Assembly (NCBI RefSeq): GCF_009729015.1
Contig: NZ_CP045482.1
Coordinates: forward strand, 1-64,000
From: Acidianus ambivalens
GTDB lineage: Archaea; Thermoproteota; Thermoprotei_A; Sulfolobales; Sulfolobaceae
Direction: 5' to 3'
Length of the DNA: 64,000 nt
The position numbers and the translations under genes are program-made. The notes beneath the pieces are model-generated. The model saw only the letters and a list, made by a program, of their open reading frames with translations, did not search any database and had not been told where the DNA came from. This document shows, piece by piece, positions 53,202-61,695 of this stretch; position 1 is the first letter of the stretch, and each line of letters starts with the position of its first letter.

Positions 53202-53537
53202 GTGCTAGATATACTTTGGAGAATTATAGATCTTCAACTTCCCTTAGTAAAATCTGATATGGAAACTTTCTTGATAAAAGATGGAGAAATAACTGAGGAC
53301 GACTTAAAGATCTTTAATGAAGCCTCTGAGACGATAAAAAAGGCATATTATAGTGCGGAAAAAGATCCTAATTTTGCAAGAAATCTAGTTAAAGAAGCTC
53401 TAACTAAGCTTGAGTCAATAAAACCAAAGAAGCCTTTTCCTCCAGAGATGAGAATTAGATTTGATGAACTTAAATCATCACTAATGGAAGTTTTAGGAGA
53501 AAATAAAGTTTCTCAAACTACATCTCCTAAAAGTTAA
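53202..53537 (+). CDS. Hypothetical helical protein, 111 residues
   Basis: No family recognised. GTG start at 53202 preceded by an AT-rich ATTCTTTATTT promoter-like stretch. The protein is predicted nearly all helical, with acidic segments (ETFLIKDGEITEDDLKIFNEA, and DELKSSLMEVL) and a proline hinge KPKKPFPPEM. It lies between ctaA (divergent) and the second APC permease. Function unknown. Confidence 0.65.
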   Translation: MLDILWRIIDLQLPLVKSDMETFLIKDGEITEDDLKIFNEASETIKKAYYSAEKDPNFARNLVKEALTKLESIKPKKPFPPEMRIRFDELKSSLMEVLGENKVSQTTSPKS

Positions 53538-53582
53538 TATTTTTTATACTATTCATCATAAAATCTAAATATATTTTTGAAA

Positions 53583-53697
53583 CCCTTTAAGCTCAAAAAA
53601 TATTTTTTATCGAGTACTCCCTTTAAGCTTTGCGGATTTTACGGGCAAAATTTAGGGAAATTTTATAATCTCTTAAGACCGAAAAGCTTAAAGGGAG
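53583..53697 (+). promoter_or_regulatory. Three copies of CCCTTTAAGCT, two as a 15-bp inverted repeat, before the second permease gene
   Basis: CCCTTTAAGCT occurs at 53583-53593 and 53619-53629 (36-base period) and inverted at 53685-53695. The second and third copies extend to a perfect 15-bp inverted repeat: CTCCCTTTAAGCTTT (53617-53631) and AAAGCTTAAAGGGAG (53683-53697). A TATA-like TTTTATAA lies between them (about 53661-53668), so the last copy covers the probable transcription start just before ATG 53701. This is typical of a cooperative repressor with DNA looping. No regulator gene adjoins. Confidence 0.7.
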
Positions 53698-53700
53698 AAT

Positions 53701-55104
53701 ATGAGGCTCAGCAAAGGATCAATTTCACTTAAAGAAGCTTATGGACAAGCGATGGCAGTCACTGCACCACTTGGTAGCGTAGTTTCTACTTCAACTGCAG
53801 CAATCCTTTACGCTGGTTACTCTGTAGTCTTTACTACATTACTTGCTTTACTAGGTAGTGCACTTTGGATTTATACGCTTACAAGATATACTTCAAAATT
53901 AGCTTCTGCAGGGGGATATTACACTTATGGTTATAGTGCGTGGAGGAGTAAGAAAATTTCGTTCTTTGAAGCTCTTATAGAAGCATTTGCTTATTCATTC
54001 CTTAACGCAGTAAACGCAATTACTGTATATCTTATTATATCTATCTCCTTAGGAATATTTGGCATTTCACTAACACCGATAGAAGAGGGGGTAATAATAT
54101 TCTTAGCAATACTTTATCCTACAATTATATCTCTTTCTCATATAAAATTTGTATTGGGCAAGATTGTATCAATAAGTGCAACTGCAGAGGCCGTATTACT
54201 AATAATAATGTTTGCATTTTCCCTTACTAAAGGCTTTCATTTCAGCTATCTAACTCCGGGTAATGTTCCGGTACATGATCTTGCGACTGCGTTTGTTCTA
54301 TCAATGGTAAGTATATCCGGAGCAGGAGCCGCTACATACTTGGGAGAAGAAGTCAAACATCCTACAAAGACGGTAACATTAGGAATGTGGTTATCATTGT
54401 TAATTGGAGGAACTGCAATGTTTTTAGGAACTTATGCTCTGGTAGCATTATGGAATGGTTCACTTACAGCCTTAGCTTGCTCTCCTCAGCCTTTAATTTA
54501 TGAGATGTACTCCTTTGGTGTATTTCCGCTTTTAATAGCTTTAGTAATGTCAATAAATAGTTTATTTGCATCAAATATAGGCACTACTTTAGGTGCTGCA
54601 AGAATAATATTCAATCTATCGAGAGAAAAATCAGCTCCAGCAATATTTTCTAAGGTAAATAAGAGCCATGAACCGGTTATTGCTACAATATTTGTAGGAA
54701 GTATAACTGGATTAGTAACTGCATTATCAGTAATATTCCTTGGAATAAACACAGCATTTGCAGATATAAGTACCATAACTGGTATATTATGGTTATCTGG
54801 TAGAATAATAGATGGATTTGGAGTTCCCGTCTTCTATTATAGAATTGGACAACTTGGATTATTTAGTGCTACAATACCCTTAGTAGCTACTGGACTTAAT
54901 CTTTGGGGAGTCACTGAAAGTATTTCAGTACATGACATTGCCTCAATTGTTATACTAACGTCAACAATGGCAGTTCTAATAGGTTGGTATTTACTTAAAG
55001 GTAGAAAAGGTAATCCAGGAAGTCTTGTAGTCGATGATAATAATGAGGTAATACCAATAGATGAATATCTAAAGAAATTGAAAGAAAAAAGTGTCACTAC
55101 TTAA
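53701..55104 (+). CDS. APC family amino acid permease
   Basis: A 467-residue permease with 12 spans. Helix 1 holds SLKEAYGQAMAVTAPLGSVVST, the helix 6 region reads SMVSISGAGAATYLGEEVKHPTKTV, comparable with the conserved GxGxxxxxGEE segment of APC transporters. It probably imports amino acids or amines. It is controlled by the repeat-rich promoter just upstream. The 3' end overlaps the opposing UspA gene by 8 bases. Confidence 0.9.
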   Translation: MRLSKGSISLKEAYGQAMAVTAPLGSVVSTSTAAILYAGYSVVFTTLLALLGSALWIYTLTRYTSKLASAGGYYTYGYSAWRSKKISFFEALIEAFAYSFLNAVNAITVYLIISISLGIFGISLTPIEEGVIIFLAILYPTIISLSHIKFVLGKIVSISATAEAVLLIIMFAFSLTKGFHFSYLTPGNVPVHDLATAFVLSMVSISGAGAATYLGEEVKHPTKTVTLGMWLSLLIGGTAMFLGTYALVALWNGSLTALACSPQPLIYEMYSFGVFPLLIALVMSINSLFASNIGTTLGAARIIFNLSREKSAPAIFSKVNKSHEPVIATIFVGSITGLVTALSVIFLGINTAFADISTITGILWLSGRIIDGFGVPVFYYRIGQLGLFSATIPLVATGLNLWGVTESISVHDIASIVILTSTMAVLIGWYLLKGRKGNPGSLVVDDNNEVIPIDEYLKKLKEKSVTT

Positions 55105-55489
55105 CAACTAAAACTGGATAAGGAGATTTACTAACTAACGCTGAAGATACGCTACCTAAAATCACCTTTTTTAAGCCCGTTAGACCTCTACTACCAGTAA
55201 CTATTAAATCACATCCAATTTCCTTACAATATCCTATTAAGCTATCTGCAACATCATTACTTTCGAGAATTTTTTCCTTAACATTATAGCCTTCTAACTC
55301 ACTTTTTATCTCATCTATTGACCTTTTTGCTTTCTCCTCAGAATCTATTATAACTTGTTCTGGGCTTTTTGGAGCTTCTTTTACTACAGTAACTATGTGT
55401 ATTTCATCTTCCTTCTTAAGAAATCTTAAAGCAAAAAACAAAGCCTTCTTTGAATAATCTGATCCATCATAAGCTAAAACTACTTTCAT
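55097..55489 (-). CDS. Universal stress protein, UspA family
   Basis: A 130-residue Usp domain: KVVLAYDGSDYSKKALFFAL at the start and the ATP-binding GSRGLTGLKKVILGSVSSALVSKSPYPVLVV at the end, which fits GxxG-(9)-GS(S/T). It therefore belongs to the ATP-binding UspA branch. Role in stress signalling or amino acid uptake control is inferred; it lies tail to tail with the permease. Confidence 0.93.
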   Translation of the reverse strand: MKVVLAYDGSDYSKKALFFALRFLKKEDEIHIVTVVKEAPKSPEQVIIDSEEKAKRSIDEIKSELEGYNVKEKILESNDVADSLIGYCKEIGCDLIVTGSRGLTGLKKVILGSVSSALVSKSPYPVLVVK

Positions 55490-55548
55490 AAGAAATTTAA
55501 AAGAATAATATAATAATAAGTCTTTCTTACGTTTTAATTAAAAAATTT

Positions 55549-56796
55549 TTAGACAACACTCAAGCCTTGAATTTCTAGTTCTCCAGTACTAACATTGCCT
55601 ATCATTAATCTCTTTTTAGAGGTTCTCTGAATTCCTTTAAGTAAATCCTTTAGATTTGACGTAATTACTATCTCTTTCAATGAAATCTTTTTACCATCTT
55701 TAATTATCCAAGATACAGAACCAACTACACTAAATTCCCCAGTATCAAAATTACTCGTGTGAACTCCTTGAACTTCATCTACGTAAACTTTACCTTCTTC
55801 AGATAAGTCTTCTTCCTCATTCTTTACGTAAAATTCTAAATTACTTGGATAAATGTAAGGTATCGAAGAATATCCTCTTGAAGCCGAAGCAGTATTCTCT
55901 CTTTTAGCCTTAAGAGACCAATAGTAGTTACTAAGGAATTTCTTTACATTAGCATTTATTATCTCATTGTTTAGTGATTGTTGACCTTCGCCGTCAAAAG
56001 ACCTACTATAGACACTGTTCTCAATTAGTGGATTATCTATGATCCTCAAGTTCTCGTTGATTAACTCTCCTTCTTTTAGAGGGCTTCTATGCCTATAGTA
56101 ATTCTCCAGTGATATGGCGTGGCTTAACAAGGGGAATACTAAATAATAAACTGCTTTAGTTGTTAAGACTACGGACTTAGGTTTAAAGTCTAGAGTAGTT
56201 CTCTCTGACGTGATCTGAACTTTCTCTACTATTGTATCTTTCATCTCATCAATGCTAGTTGAAGGATCTCTGAAGGACCTTGTCTCATAGATCTCTGGGC
56301 CCACATAGGTTGAATCCTTATAATTTGCGCTAACGCTTACCGAGATTCCGCTTCTTTTTTCGCTTAAATTCATTCCTTCAGTACTAACAATTCTTACTTC
56401 GCTAACCCATGCTGTAGAGTTTAAGGTTACTATGTTAATTTTCTTTTCCTTTAATTCCTCTAGTTCCCTAATTTTTTCCTTTACTACTTCACTTAAGTCA
56501 AATTTTTTATAAAGACTCAAATAGCTTACCTTATTAGGTGTAGGGATTTGATTTGCATCATCTCTTTCAGAGACTTTCCAAGATTTTATTGCGATATCTA
56601 ATAAATTATCATCAAGTCTCGTAGAATAAGCAAAGCCAACTTTTCCATCTTTAAACACTCTGAGACCGTAACCTTCTTCGTTTAGGAACCTAGAATATAT
56701 TTGTTTTTCCTCGTTTATTGAGAACTCTGTCCTTTTTACGTAAAAAATTTCTGCAGAATACCCTTGATTTTTTGCCTTATCTAGTATCTCAAACAT
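55549..56796 (-). CDS. TldE/PmbA, non-catalytic partner of the TldD protease
   Basis: A 415-residue protein of the TldD/PmbA family without the HExxxH motif, hence the TldE subunit. SAEIFYVKRTEFSINEEKQIYSRF and GYGLRVFKDGKVGFAYSTRLDD mark the N-terminal domain, GVHTSNFDTGEFSVVGS the C-terminal. The ATG at 56796 (MFEILDKAKNQG) is preferred over one 8 codons upstream because the G-rich AGGTGGGAGG lies directly before it and the overlap with tldD is then 8 bases. TldD and TldE form a heterodimeric metallopeptidase that degrades peptides. Confidence 0.92.
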   Translation of the reverse strand: MFEILDKAKNQGYSAEIFYVKRTEFSINEEKQIYSRFLNEEGYGLRVFKDGKVGFAYSTRLDDNLLDIAIKSWKVSERDDANQIPTPNKVSYLSLYKKFDLSEVVKEKIRELEELKEKKINIVTLNSTAWVSEVRIVSTEGMNLSEKRSGISVSVSANYKDSTYVGPEIYETRSFRDPSTSIDEMKDTIVEKVQITSERTTLDFKPKSVVLTTKAVYYLVFPLLSHAISLENYYRHRSPLKEGELINENLRIIDNPLIENSVYSRSFDGEGQQSLNNEIINANVKKFLSNYYWSLKAKRENTASASRGYSSIPYIYPSNLEFYVKNEEEDLSEEGKVYVDEVQGVHTSNFDTGEFSVVGSVSWIIKDGKKISLKEIVITSNLKDLLKGIQRTSKKRLMIGNVSTGELEIQGLSVV

Positions 56797-58126
56797 ATCC
56801 TCCCACCTTAACCTTAACACTTATATAAGGTCCGCCTGTTCCTACTGGAACGCTTTGCCCGCCTTTACCGCAAAAGCCAGGCCAAACGTCAAACTCTTTT
56901 GAAACTCCTTTTATTCTACCTAGAGTTTCTATAGTATAACCTGAAATTCCCATGTTCCTAATAGGTTCTCCTATCTCACCGTTATGAATGTAATATCCTT
57001 CCTGTATTCCAAATTGGAATGTTCCGTCTGGACTAGTTTGACCTCCAAGGGGAGAAACTATGTAATATCCTTCTTTTATTTCACTAATTAATTCGTCAAC
57101 CCTCCTATCTCCTGGAAGCATGAATGTATTTCTCATCCTAATTAGTATAGGACTTCTAAAATCTTCAGCTCTTGCATTGCCGGTAGGCCTTTCTCCTAGG
57201 AACGTTGAATAATATCTATCTACTAGGAATTCTGAAACAATTCCTTTTTCTACTATCTTTACTTCTCTACCTTCAACTCCTTCATCATCATAGGGAGTAA
57301 GTCCTATAGCCATATTATAATCCATTTTAGGTGAATCGTGTACTGATACGTAATCTGGGGCAATTTTCTTTCCTCTTAATTGACCAAGTACTCCATTAAC
57401 TGCTAAATCCGCCTCGGCTAAGTGACCTAAAGCTTCGTGTGAAAAAACTCCTACAACATCTGGACCAAGTACTACATCAAATTCTCCAGCCTTGGGAGTT
57501 TTGCCTTTAAGTTGATTATTTAATCTTTTTCTTAACGTCTCTATCATTTGGTTTATGTCAAATACTTCTAATGGATATCCTTTGTAAGTATATGCAGAAT
57601 AGAAAGAGGATGCGACAATGTCACCTTCTCTAGCAACGGCTGAAATCGAAATTCCGCTCAATACATATTCTTGGTAAATTTCTCTTCCTTCTGTGCTTGC
57701 ATAGTCTTTCTTTACTCCTTCATGAAAATATCTAACGTTCACTGATTTTACTCTTTCATCCTTGAGTAACTCTCCCTTAATCTTATCCAGATCAGACATT
57801 ATTTCTTCTAAACTTTTTGACAATGGTTTTTCCTGTTTTATTACAACTTTATCCTTTTTTGGTGGTAAGAAAGTTATATTAACTTTTTCATCACCATAAG
57901 CAGAATTTATTGCATTCCTTACTTCTTCATCGTCAAGCTTTGTTGAATTCGAATAGCCCCAATTTCCATTATATAATACTCTTAGCGAATAACCTTCATC
58001 TACTCCGTTAGTTGTTACATATTTTCTATTCTCCGTTACAACTAACGACAACTCGTCATACTTATAATGCCTTACATCGGCAAAGATTGCACCTAAATTT
58101 TCAGCCTTTTTTAAAACTTCAATCAT
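56789..58126 (-). CDS. tldD: Metallopeptidase TldD
   Basis: A 445-residue zinc peptidase. The active site is VVGVFSHEALGHLAEAD with HEALGH; later come GVEGREVKIVEKG, RPTGNARAEDFRSPILIRMRNTF and FCGKGGQSVPVGTGGP (the C-terminal Cys/Gly-rich part). Works with TldE, encoded next with an 8-base overlap. A strong Shine-Dalgarno GGAGGAGG precedes the ATG. Possible substrates: peptides produced by the proteasome, or a modified peptide. It diverges from nikR with 30 bases between starts. Confidence 0.94.
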   Translation of the reverse strand: MIEVLKKAENLGAIFADVRHYKYDELSLVVTENRKYVTTNGVDEGYSLRVLYNGNWGYSNSTKLDDEEVRNAINSAYGDEKVNITFLPPKKDKVVIKQEKPLSKSLEEIMSDLDKIKGELLKDERVKSVNVRYFHEGVKKDYASTEGREIYQEYVLSGISISAVAREGDIVASSFYSAYTYKGYPLEVFDINQMIETLRKRLNNQLKGKTPKAGEFDVVLGPDVVGVFSHEALGHLAEADLAVNGVLGQLRGKKIAPDYVSVHDSPKMDYNMAIGLTPYDDEGVEGREVKIVEKGIVSEFLVDRYYSTFLGERPTGNARAEDFRSPILIRMRNTFMLPGDRRVDELISEIKEGYYIVSPLGGQTSPDGTFQFGIQEGYYIHNGEIGEPIRNMGISGYTIETLGRIKGVSKEFDVWPGFCGKGGQSVPVGTGGPYISVKVKVGGYV

Positions 58127-58144
58127 TTAATAAAAACCTCCTCC
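58126..58144. promoter_or_regulatory. TATA box of nikR and ribosome binding site of tldD in a 30-base divergent gap
   Basis: On the plus strand TTTAATAAA (about 58126-58135) lies ~22-30 bases before the nikR ATG at 58157, giving a leaderless nikR message. On the minus strand GGAGGAGG (58137-58144) precedes the tldD ATG by 10 bases. So tldD has a leader and its promoter must lie inside nikR. A nickel-dependent NikR bound here would affect both sides. Confidence 0.5.
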
Positions 58145-58156
58145 TTACTTTTAAGT

Positions 58157-58552
58157 ATGAATGTAGAAAAGATTAGTGTTTCGATCCCTAAAGACATAAT
58201 GGAACAACTCGATAAGTTCATGAAAACTTCATCTTCTCTTGATAGGTCTAAGATTTTTCAAATAGCAATTAAAAATTTCTTAGATGAAAATTCTCTGGAA
58301 GACGTAGACGTAGTTGGGATAATAAATATAATCTATGATGATGAAGTTACTGATGAAATTACTAAATTACAACACGAGAAACTTTCTTCAATAATTTCCA
58401 CTCTTCATATTCATCTTAACGAGAAAGAATGCATGGAAGCAATAGCTGTGAAAGGTAAAAAATCCGATTTAGTAAAGTTAACTTCTTCCTTATCTCAAAT
58501 TAAAGGAGTTAAAAAGGCTAAATTATTAACATATGAAGTGAAGGAAAAATGA
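58157..58552 (+). CDS. nikR: NikR-type nickel-responsive regulator
   Basis: A 131-residue ribbon-helix-helix protein with a C-terminal ACT-like domain. RHH: KISVSIPKDIMEQLDKFM...SRSKIFQIAI-type segment (about 4-42). The four high-affinity nickel ligands known in E. coli NikR (His, His, His, Cys) are present as His73, His84, His86 and Cys92, in LQHEKLSSI and TLHIHLNEKECMEA. It should bind DNA with Ni(II). Leaderless start. It overlaps the B3/B4 gene by 4 bases (ATGA). Confidence 0.93.
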   Translation: MNVEKISVSIPKDIMEQLDKFMKTSSSLDRSKIFQIAIKNFLDENSLEDVDVVGIINIIYDDEVTDEITKLQHEKLSSIISTLHIHLNEKECMEAIAVKGKKSDLVKLTSSLSQIKGVKKAKLLTYEVKEK

Positions 58553-59211
58553 ATATAATAGTGAGCGAAGACTGTAAAAACCTTGGAATATTTGTTGCCC
58601 ACACTGAAGTTCTAGGAGTAAATAATAGTAAAGGAAAATTAGAGGAAGACATGAGAAAAGTTGAAGAAATGTATTCTCAAGAAGATCCAGAAAAACTAAA
58701 GCTCAATCCTATTGTAAGAGCCTACAGAGATTTTTATTGGAAAATAGGCATAGATCCTACCAAAGTAAGGCCAGCAGGAGAGGCATTAAGAAGAAGAATA
58801 AACAGAAGCGGTAAGCTTCCGAGGATAAATGATATTGTTGATGCAGGCAATATAGCTAGCTCGTCAACTTTAGTTCCAATAGGAATATATGATATTTCCA
58901 AGATTGTTGGAGAGCCTTCAATAGTACTGAGTAAGGGAGGAGAAGAATTTTATGCAATAGGAAAAGATAAGCCTGAAATTCTTCAAAAAGGAATACCTAT
59001 AATGGTAGATAAGGAAAAAGTAATGCATATTTATCCTCATAGAGATTCAAAGATAACTAGTGTAACAGATACTACAAGGGATATATTAATAGTTGGTGCA
59101 GGCGTTCCTGGAGTACCGCAGGAATTAGTAGGCAATGCTGTGAATATTGTAGTTGAATTAGTGCTTAAGTATTTAGGAGGTAAACAAACACACCAGGTGG
59201 TTTTCAGTTGA
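58549..59211 (+). CDS. B3/B4 tRNA-binding domain protein (PheT B3/B4-like)
   Basis: A 220-residue stand-alone B3/4 domain: NPIVRAYRDFYWKIGIDPTKVRPAGEALRRRI, VDAGNIASSSTLVPIGIYDISKIVG, and the final SVTDTTRDILIVGAGVPGVPQELV match this family, which is otherwise the editing domain region of phenylalanyl-tRNA synthetase beta. Free-standing members may edit or bind aminoacyl substrates. It overlaps nikR and hom by 4 bases on either side, so it is firmly in this operon. Why it is joined to a nickel regulator is not known. Confidence 0.88.
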   Translation: MNIIVSEDCKNLGIFVAHTEVLGVNNSKGKLEEDMRKVEEMYSQEDPEKLKLNPIVRAYRDFYWKIGIDPTKVRPAGEALRRRINRSGKLPRINDIVDAGNIASSSTLVPIGIYDISKIVGEPSIVLSKGGEEFYAIGKDKPEILQKGIPIMVDKEKVMHIYPHRDSKITSVTDTTRDILIVGAGVPGVPQELVGNAVNIVVELVLKYLGGKQTHQVVFS

Positions 59212-60149
59212 AGTTAATGCTCGTAGGATATGGAAATGTAGGAAAAGCATTTAGAAAATTACTTCATGAAAAGAAAGTGAAAGAGCTAGAAAATGTAAAA
59301 ATTGCTGGAATTGTAACAACTAGAGGATTAATGTTAAAAGATCAAGAAGAGTTTGTTCCAGACAAGAAAGTTGACGTGTTGGAAGCGTTAGATGAAGTTC
59401 AGCCTGATGTAGTTGTAGATATGGCCTCTGCAAACTACAAGACTGGAGAGCCATCGCTTTCATTATATTTGAGCGCATTAAAGAGGGGAATTCACGTTAT
59501 TACTACAAATAAGGCTCCATTAGCGTTAAAATATAAGGAAATAATAAATACTGCAATATCGCACGGTTCTAAGATATTCTTTCAAGCTACTGTAATGAGC
59601 GGTACTCCTTCAATAAATCTTTACAGAATTTTGCCTGCAATGAAAGTTAGGAAAATAAGGGGCATTTTAAACGGTACAACTAATTATATCTTAACTAGGA
59701 TGAGTCAAGGGTTATCTTTTAATGAAGCATTAAAGGAAGCTCAAGAATTAGGTTATGCAGAAAGAGATCCCACGCTTGATATAAATGGTTTTGACGCCGC
59801 AGGAAAAATAACAATCTTATCTAATGTGTATTTCTCTAGATACATCTCAATTAATGATGTAAAGTTTGAGGGAATAGGTAATATAGAAATTGGAGATGCT
59901 CTGAAAAGAGGTAATAAAATAAAACTCATAGCATATGCAGACGAAAAAGAAACTTATGTGAAACCAGCGGAGATTACAAAAGAGGATTTTCTTTACAATG
60001 TAGATGGGGTCAACAATGCACTAGAGATAGAAAGTGACATTCAAAAAATAACTATTGTAGGTCCAGGAGCAGGACCACTAAATGCTGCTTATGGAGCATT
60101 TTCAGACTTGATTTTATTATTGAGAGGAGAGAATTTACCAGGATTGTAA
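59208..60149 (+). CDS. hom: Homoserine dehydrogenase
   Basis: A 313-residue NAD(P)-dependent enzyme reducing aspartate semialdehyde to homoserine (threonine and methionine synthesis). KLMLVGYGNVGKAFRKLL is the Rossmann loop; VITTNKAPLALKY with the catalytic Lys, GTTNYILTRMSQGLSFNEALKEAQELGYAERDPTLDINGFDAAGK is the diagnostic signature (Glu/Asp/Lys). It lacks the C-terminal ACT domain, as in other archaeal short forms. TTG start with a TTGA overlap with the B3/B4 gene. Confidence 0.95.
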   Translation: MKLMLVGYGNVGKAFRKLLHEKKVKELENVKIAGIVTTRGLMLKDQEEFVPDKKVDVLEALDEVQPDVVVDMASANYKTGEPSLSLYLSALKRGIHVITTNKAPLALKYKEIINTAISHGSKIFFQATVMSGTPSINLYRILPAMKVRKIRGILNGTTNYILTRMSQGLSFNEALKEAQELGYAERDPTLDINGFDAAGKITILSNVYFSRYISINDVKFEGIGNIEIGDALKRGNKIKLIAYADEKETYVKPAEITKEDFLYNVDGVNNALEIESDIQKITIVGPGAGPLNAAYGAFSDLILLLRGENLPGL

Positions 60150-60204
60150 AATATTAGAATTGTTATAAACCAAATTTTTAACCTTAAAAACCAAAATAGC
60201 TTAG

Positions 60205-61068
60205 ATGATAATGGCAACTTCACCAACTGTAAAATTAATTTATTACGCAAAACTTAGCAAGCCAAGAATTATTTGGTTATTAGATCTTGCAGCGTTAGCT
60301 GGTGCAGCGTTGTCCTCTAGGTTTCTTCTGATCCCATTAATTTCCGTATTGGCTGGCGGAACCTTAGCATCTGGTGGAGCAATGATAATTAATGAAGGAA
60401 TTGAGATTGATAAGGATAAAGTAATGAAAAGAACTTCTAAAAGGCCTACAGTAATGGGTTATGTGAGCAAGAAAGAAGCGATACTTGTTGGTTCAGTAAT
60501 GCTTGCACTAGGAACGGCTATAGGATTAATTGCAAATCCATTAACTTCCTTCTTTATACTATTAGGAGGATTAATTTATATTCTGGTGTATACTATTTGG
60601 TTAAAACCTAGAACACCATTAAATATTGTTATTGGAGGATTTGCAGGAAGTGCTGCGGCCTGGGCAGGATATGCTGCAATGACAGATTCTTTTACTATTC
60701 CTTCCTTATTATTGGGGTTACTAATATTTATGTGGACCCCCGGTCATTTTTGGTCTCTAGCTCTAAAATATAAGGAAGATTATAGCAAAGCTGGAATTCC
60801 TATGTTACCAGTCCTTCTACCAGAAAAGGATTCTGCAAAGTATATTGCAATTTCCAATGCCTTAATGGCTCCATTTGCGTTAATATTATATCTCTACGTA
60901 GGTCTACCTTATTTGATAGTAACTTCAATAATGACCGCCTTGTTGCTTTACAATTCCATAATACTCTTTAGGAATCCCACGGCAGAAGAAGCCTGGAAAT
61001 CCTTCAAAATATCCGCCCCATATCTTGCAGTTATATTACTAACTATTATAATATTAAAAATAATTTAA
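60205..61068 (+). CDS. ctaB: Heme O synthase (protoheme IX farnesyltransferase)
   Basis: A UbiA-family membrane prenyltransferase of 287 residues with about 8-9 spans that adds farnesyl or geranylgeranyl to heme B. The first acidic motif region reads INEGIEIDKDKVMKRTSKRPTVMGY (with the family's RT-x2-RP), and the second is WTPGHFWSLALKYKEDYSKAGIPMLPV, both diagnostic for CtaB. The first ATG (60205) follows a TATA-like TTTTTAACC by ~25 bases. Paired functionally with ctaA at 52337. Confidence 0.95.
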   Translation: MIMATSPTVKLIYYAKLSKPRIIWLLDLAALAGAALSSRFLLIPLISVLAGGTLASGGAMIINEGIEIDKDKVMKRTSKRPTVMGYVSKKEAILVGSVMLALGTAIGLIANPLTSFFILLGGLIYILVYTIWLKPRTPLNIVIGGFAGSAAAWAGYAAMTDSFTIPSLLLGLLIFMWTPGHFWSLALKYKEDYSKAGIPMLPVLLPEKDSAKYIAISNALMAPFALILYLYVGLPYLIVTSIMTALLLYNSIILFRNPTAEEAWKSFKISAPYLAVILLTIIILKII

Positions 61069-61070
61069 AA

Positions 61071-61634
61071 TCAGTAAGAAATAGATACCTTCATGTAGGC
61101 TTCGTCTTTATTTGATAAATTAATCTCAACTATTATGTCTCCACACCTTTTTCTTAATACTATTCTATCCTCATGAACTTCTACTTTAAGATTAGAACAA
61201 TTTCCTAGAGATCTTAATTTATAATAATAGTACGGATTTTTCATTTTCTTTAGGGCCTTGTTGAATATCTTCTCAAAGAGAGCATTTGGATCGGAAAATT
61301 GTGAATAAGAAATCGGAACTTTTAGCGTTATTTCAATGTAATATTCATTAGGAATGATTTCAACGTTCTCATAAGTTCTGGAGATTGCAAAAGATGAAAT
61401 AAAAGGAGCCAGCACTACTATTAACAGAACAACATAGATAAACTGTTTAAAATATTCAAAAGTTAGTATAGCAGATGTTAACAAACTTGCAGGAAGCCCT
61501 AAAAAGATATAAGGTAATGCCTCCACAAAATCTCTAATTTTATTAATGCTTATAATACTATAAATAGTACTTCCTGCTATTGGTATTACCGATGTTGGCA
61601 AATAGATAAGTAGATTCTTATCCAATCTGTTCAT
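61071..61634 (-). CDS. Membrane protein of unknown function, 187 residues
   Basis: The N-terminal half has about three membrane spans (about 10-28, 38-60, 66-88), and the C-terminal half is a soluble beta-rich domain (YYIEITLKVPISYSQFSDP, NLKVEVHEDRIVLRKRC, IIVEINLSNKDEAYMKVSIS) with two cysteines. No family recognised. It lies tail to tail with ctaB, 2 bases between stops, and is divergent from the enoyl-CoA hydratase gene. Function not known. Confidence 0.7.
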   Translation of the reverse strand: MNRLDKNLLIYLPTSVIPIAGSTIYSIISINKIRDFVEALPYIFLGLPASLLTSAILTFEYFKQFIYVVLLIVVLAPFISSFAISRTYENVEIIPNEYYIEITLKVPISYSQFSDPNALFEKIFNKALKKMKNPYYYYKLRSLGNCSNLKVEVHEDRIVLRKRCGDIIVEINLSNKDEAYMKVSISY

Positions 61635-61695
61635 AATTCTATATCCGTATAACTCAAATTAAAGCATTTATTAATATCTTTTCATAGAGATAACT

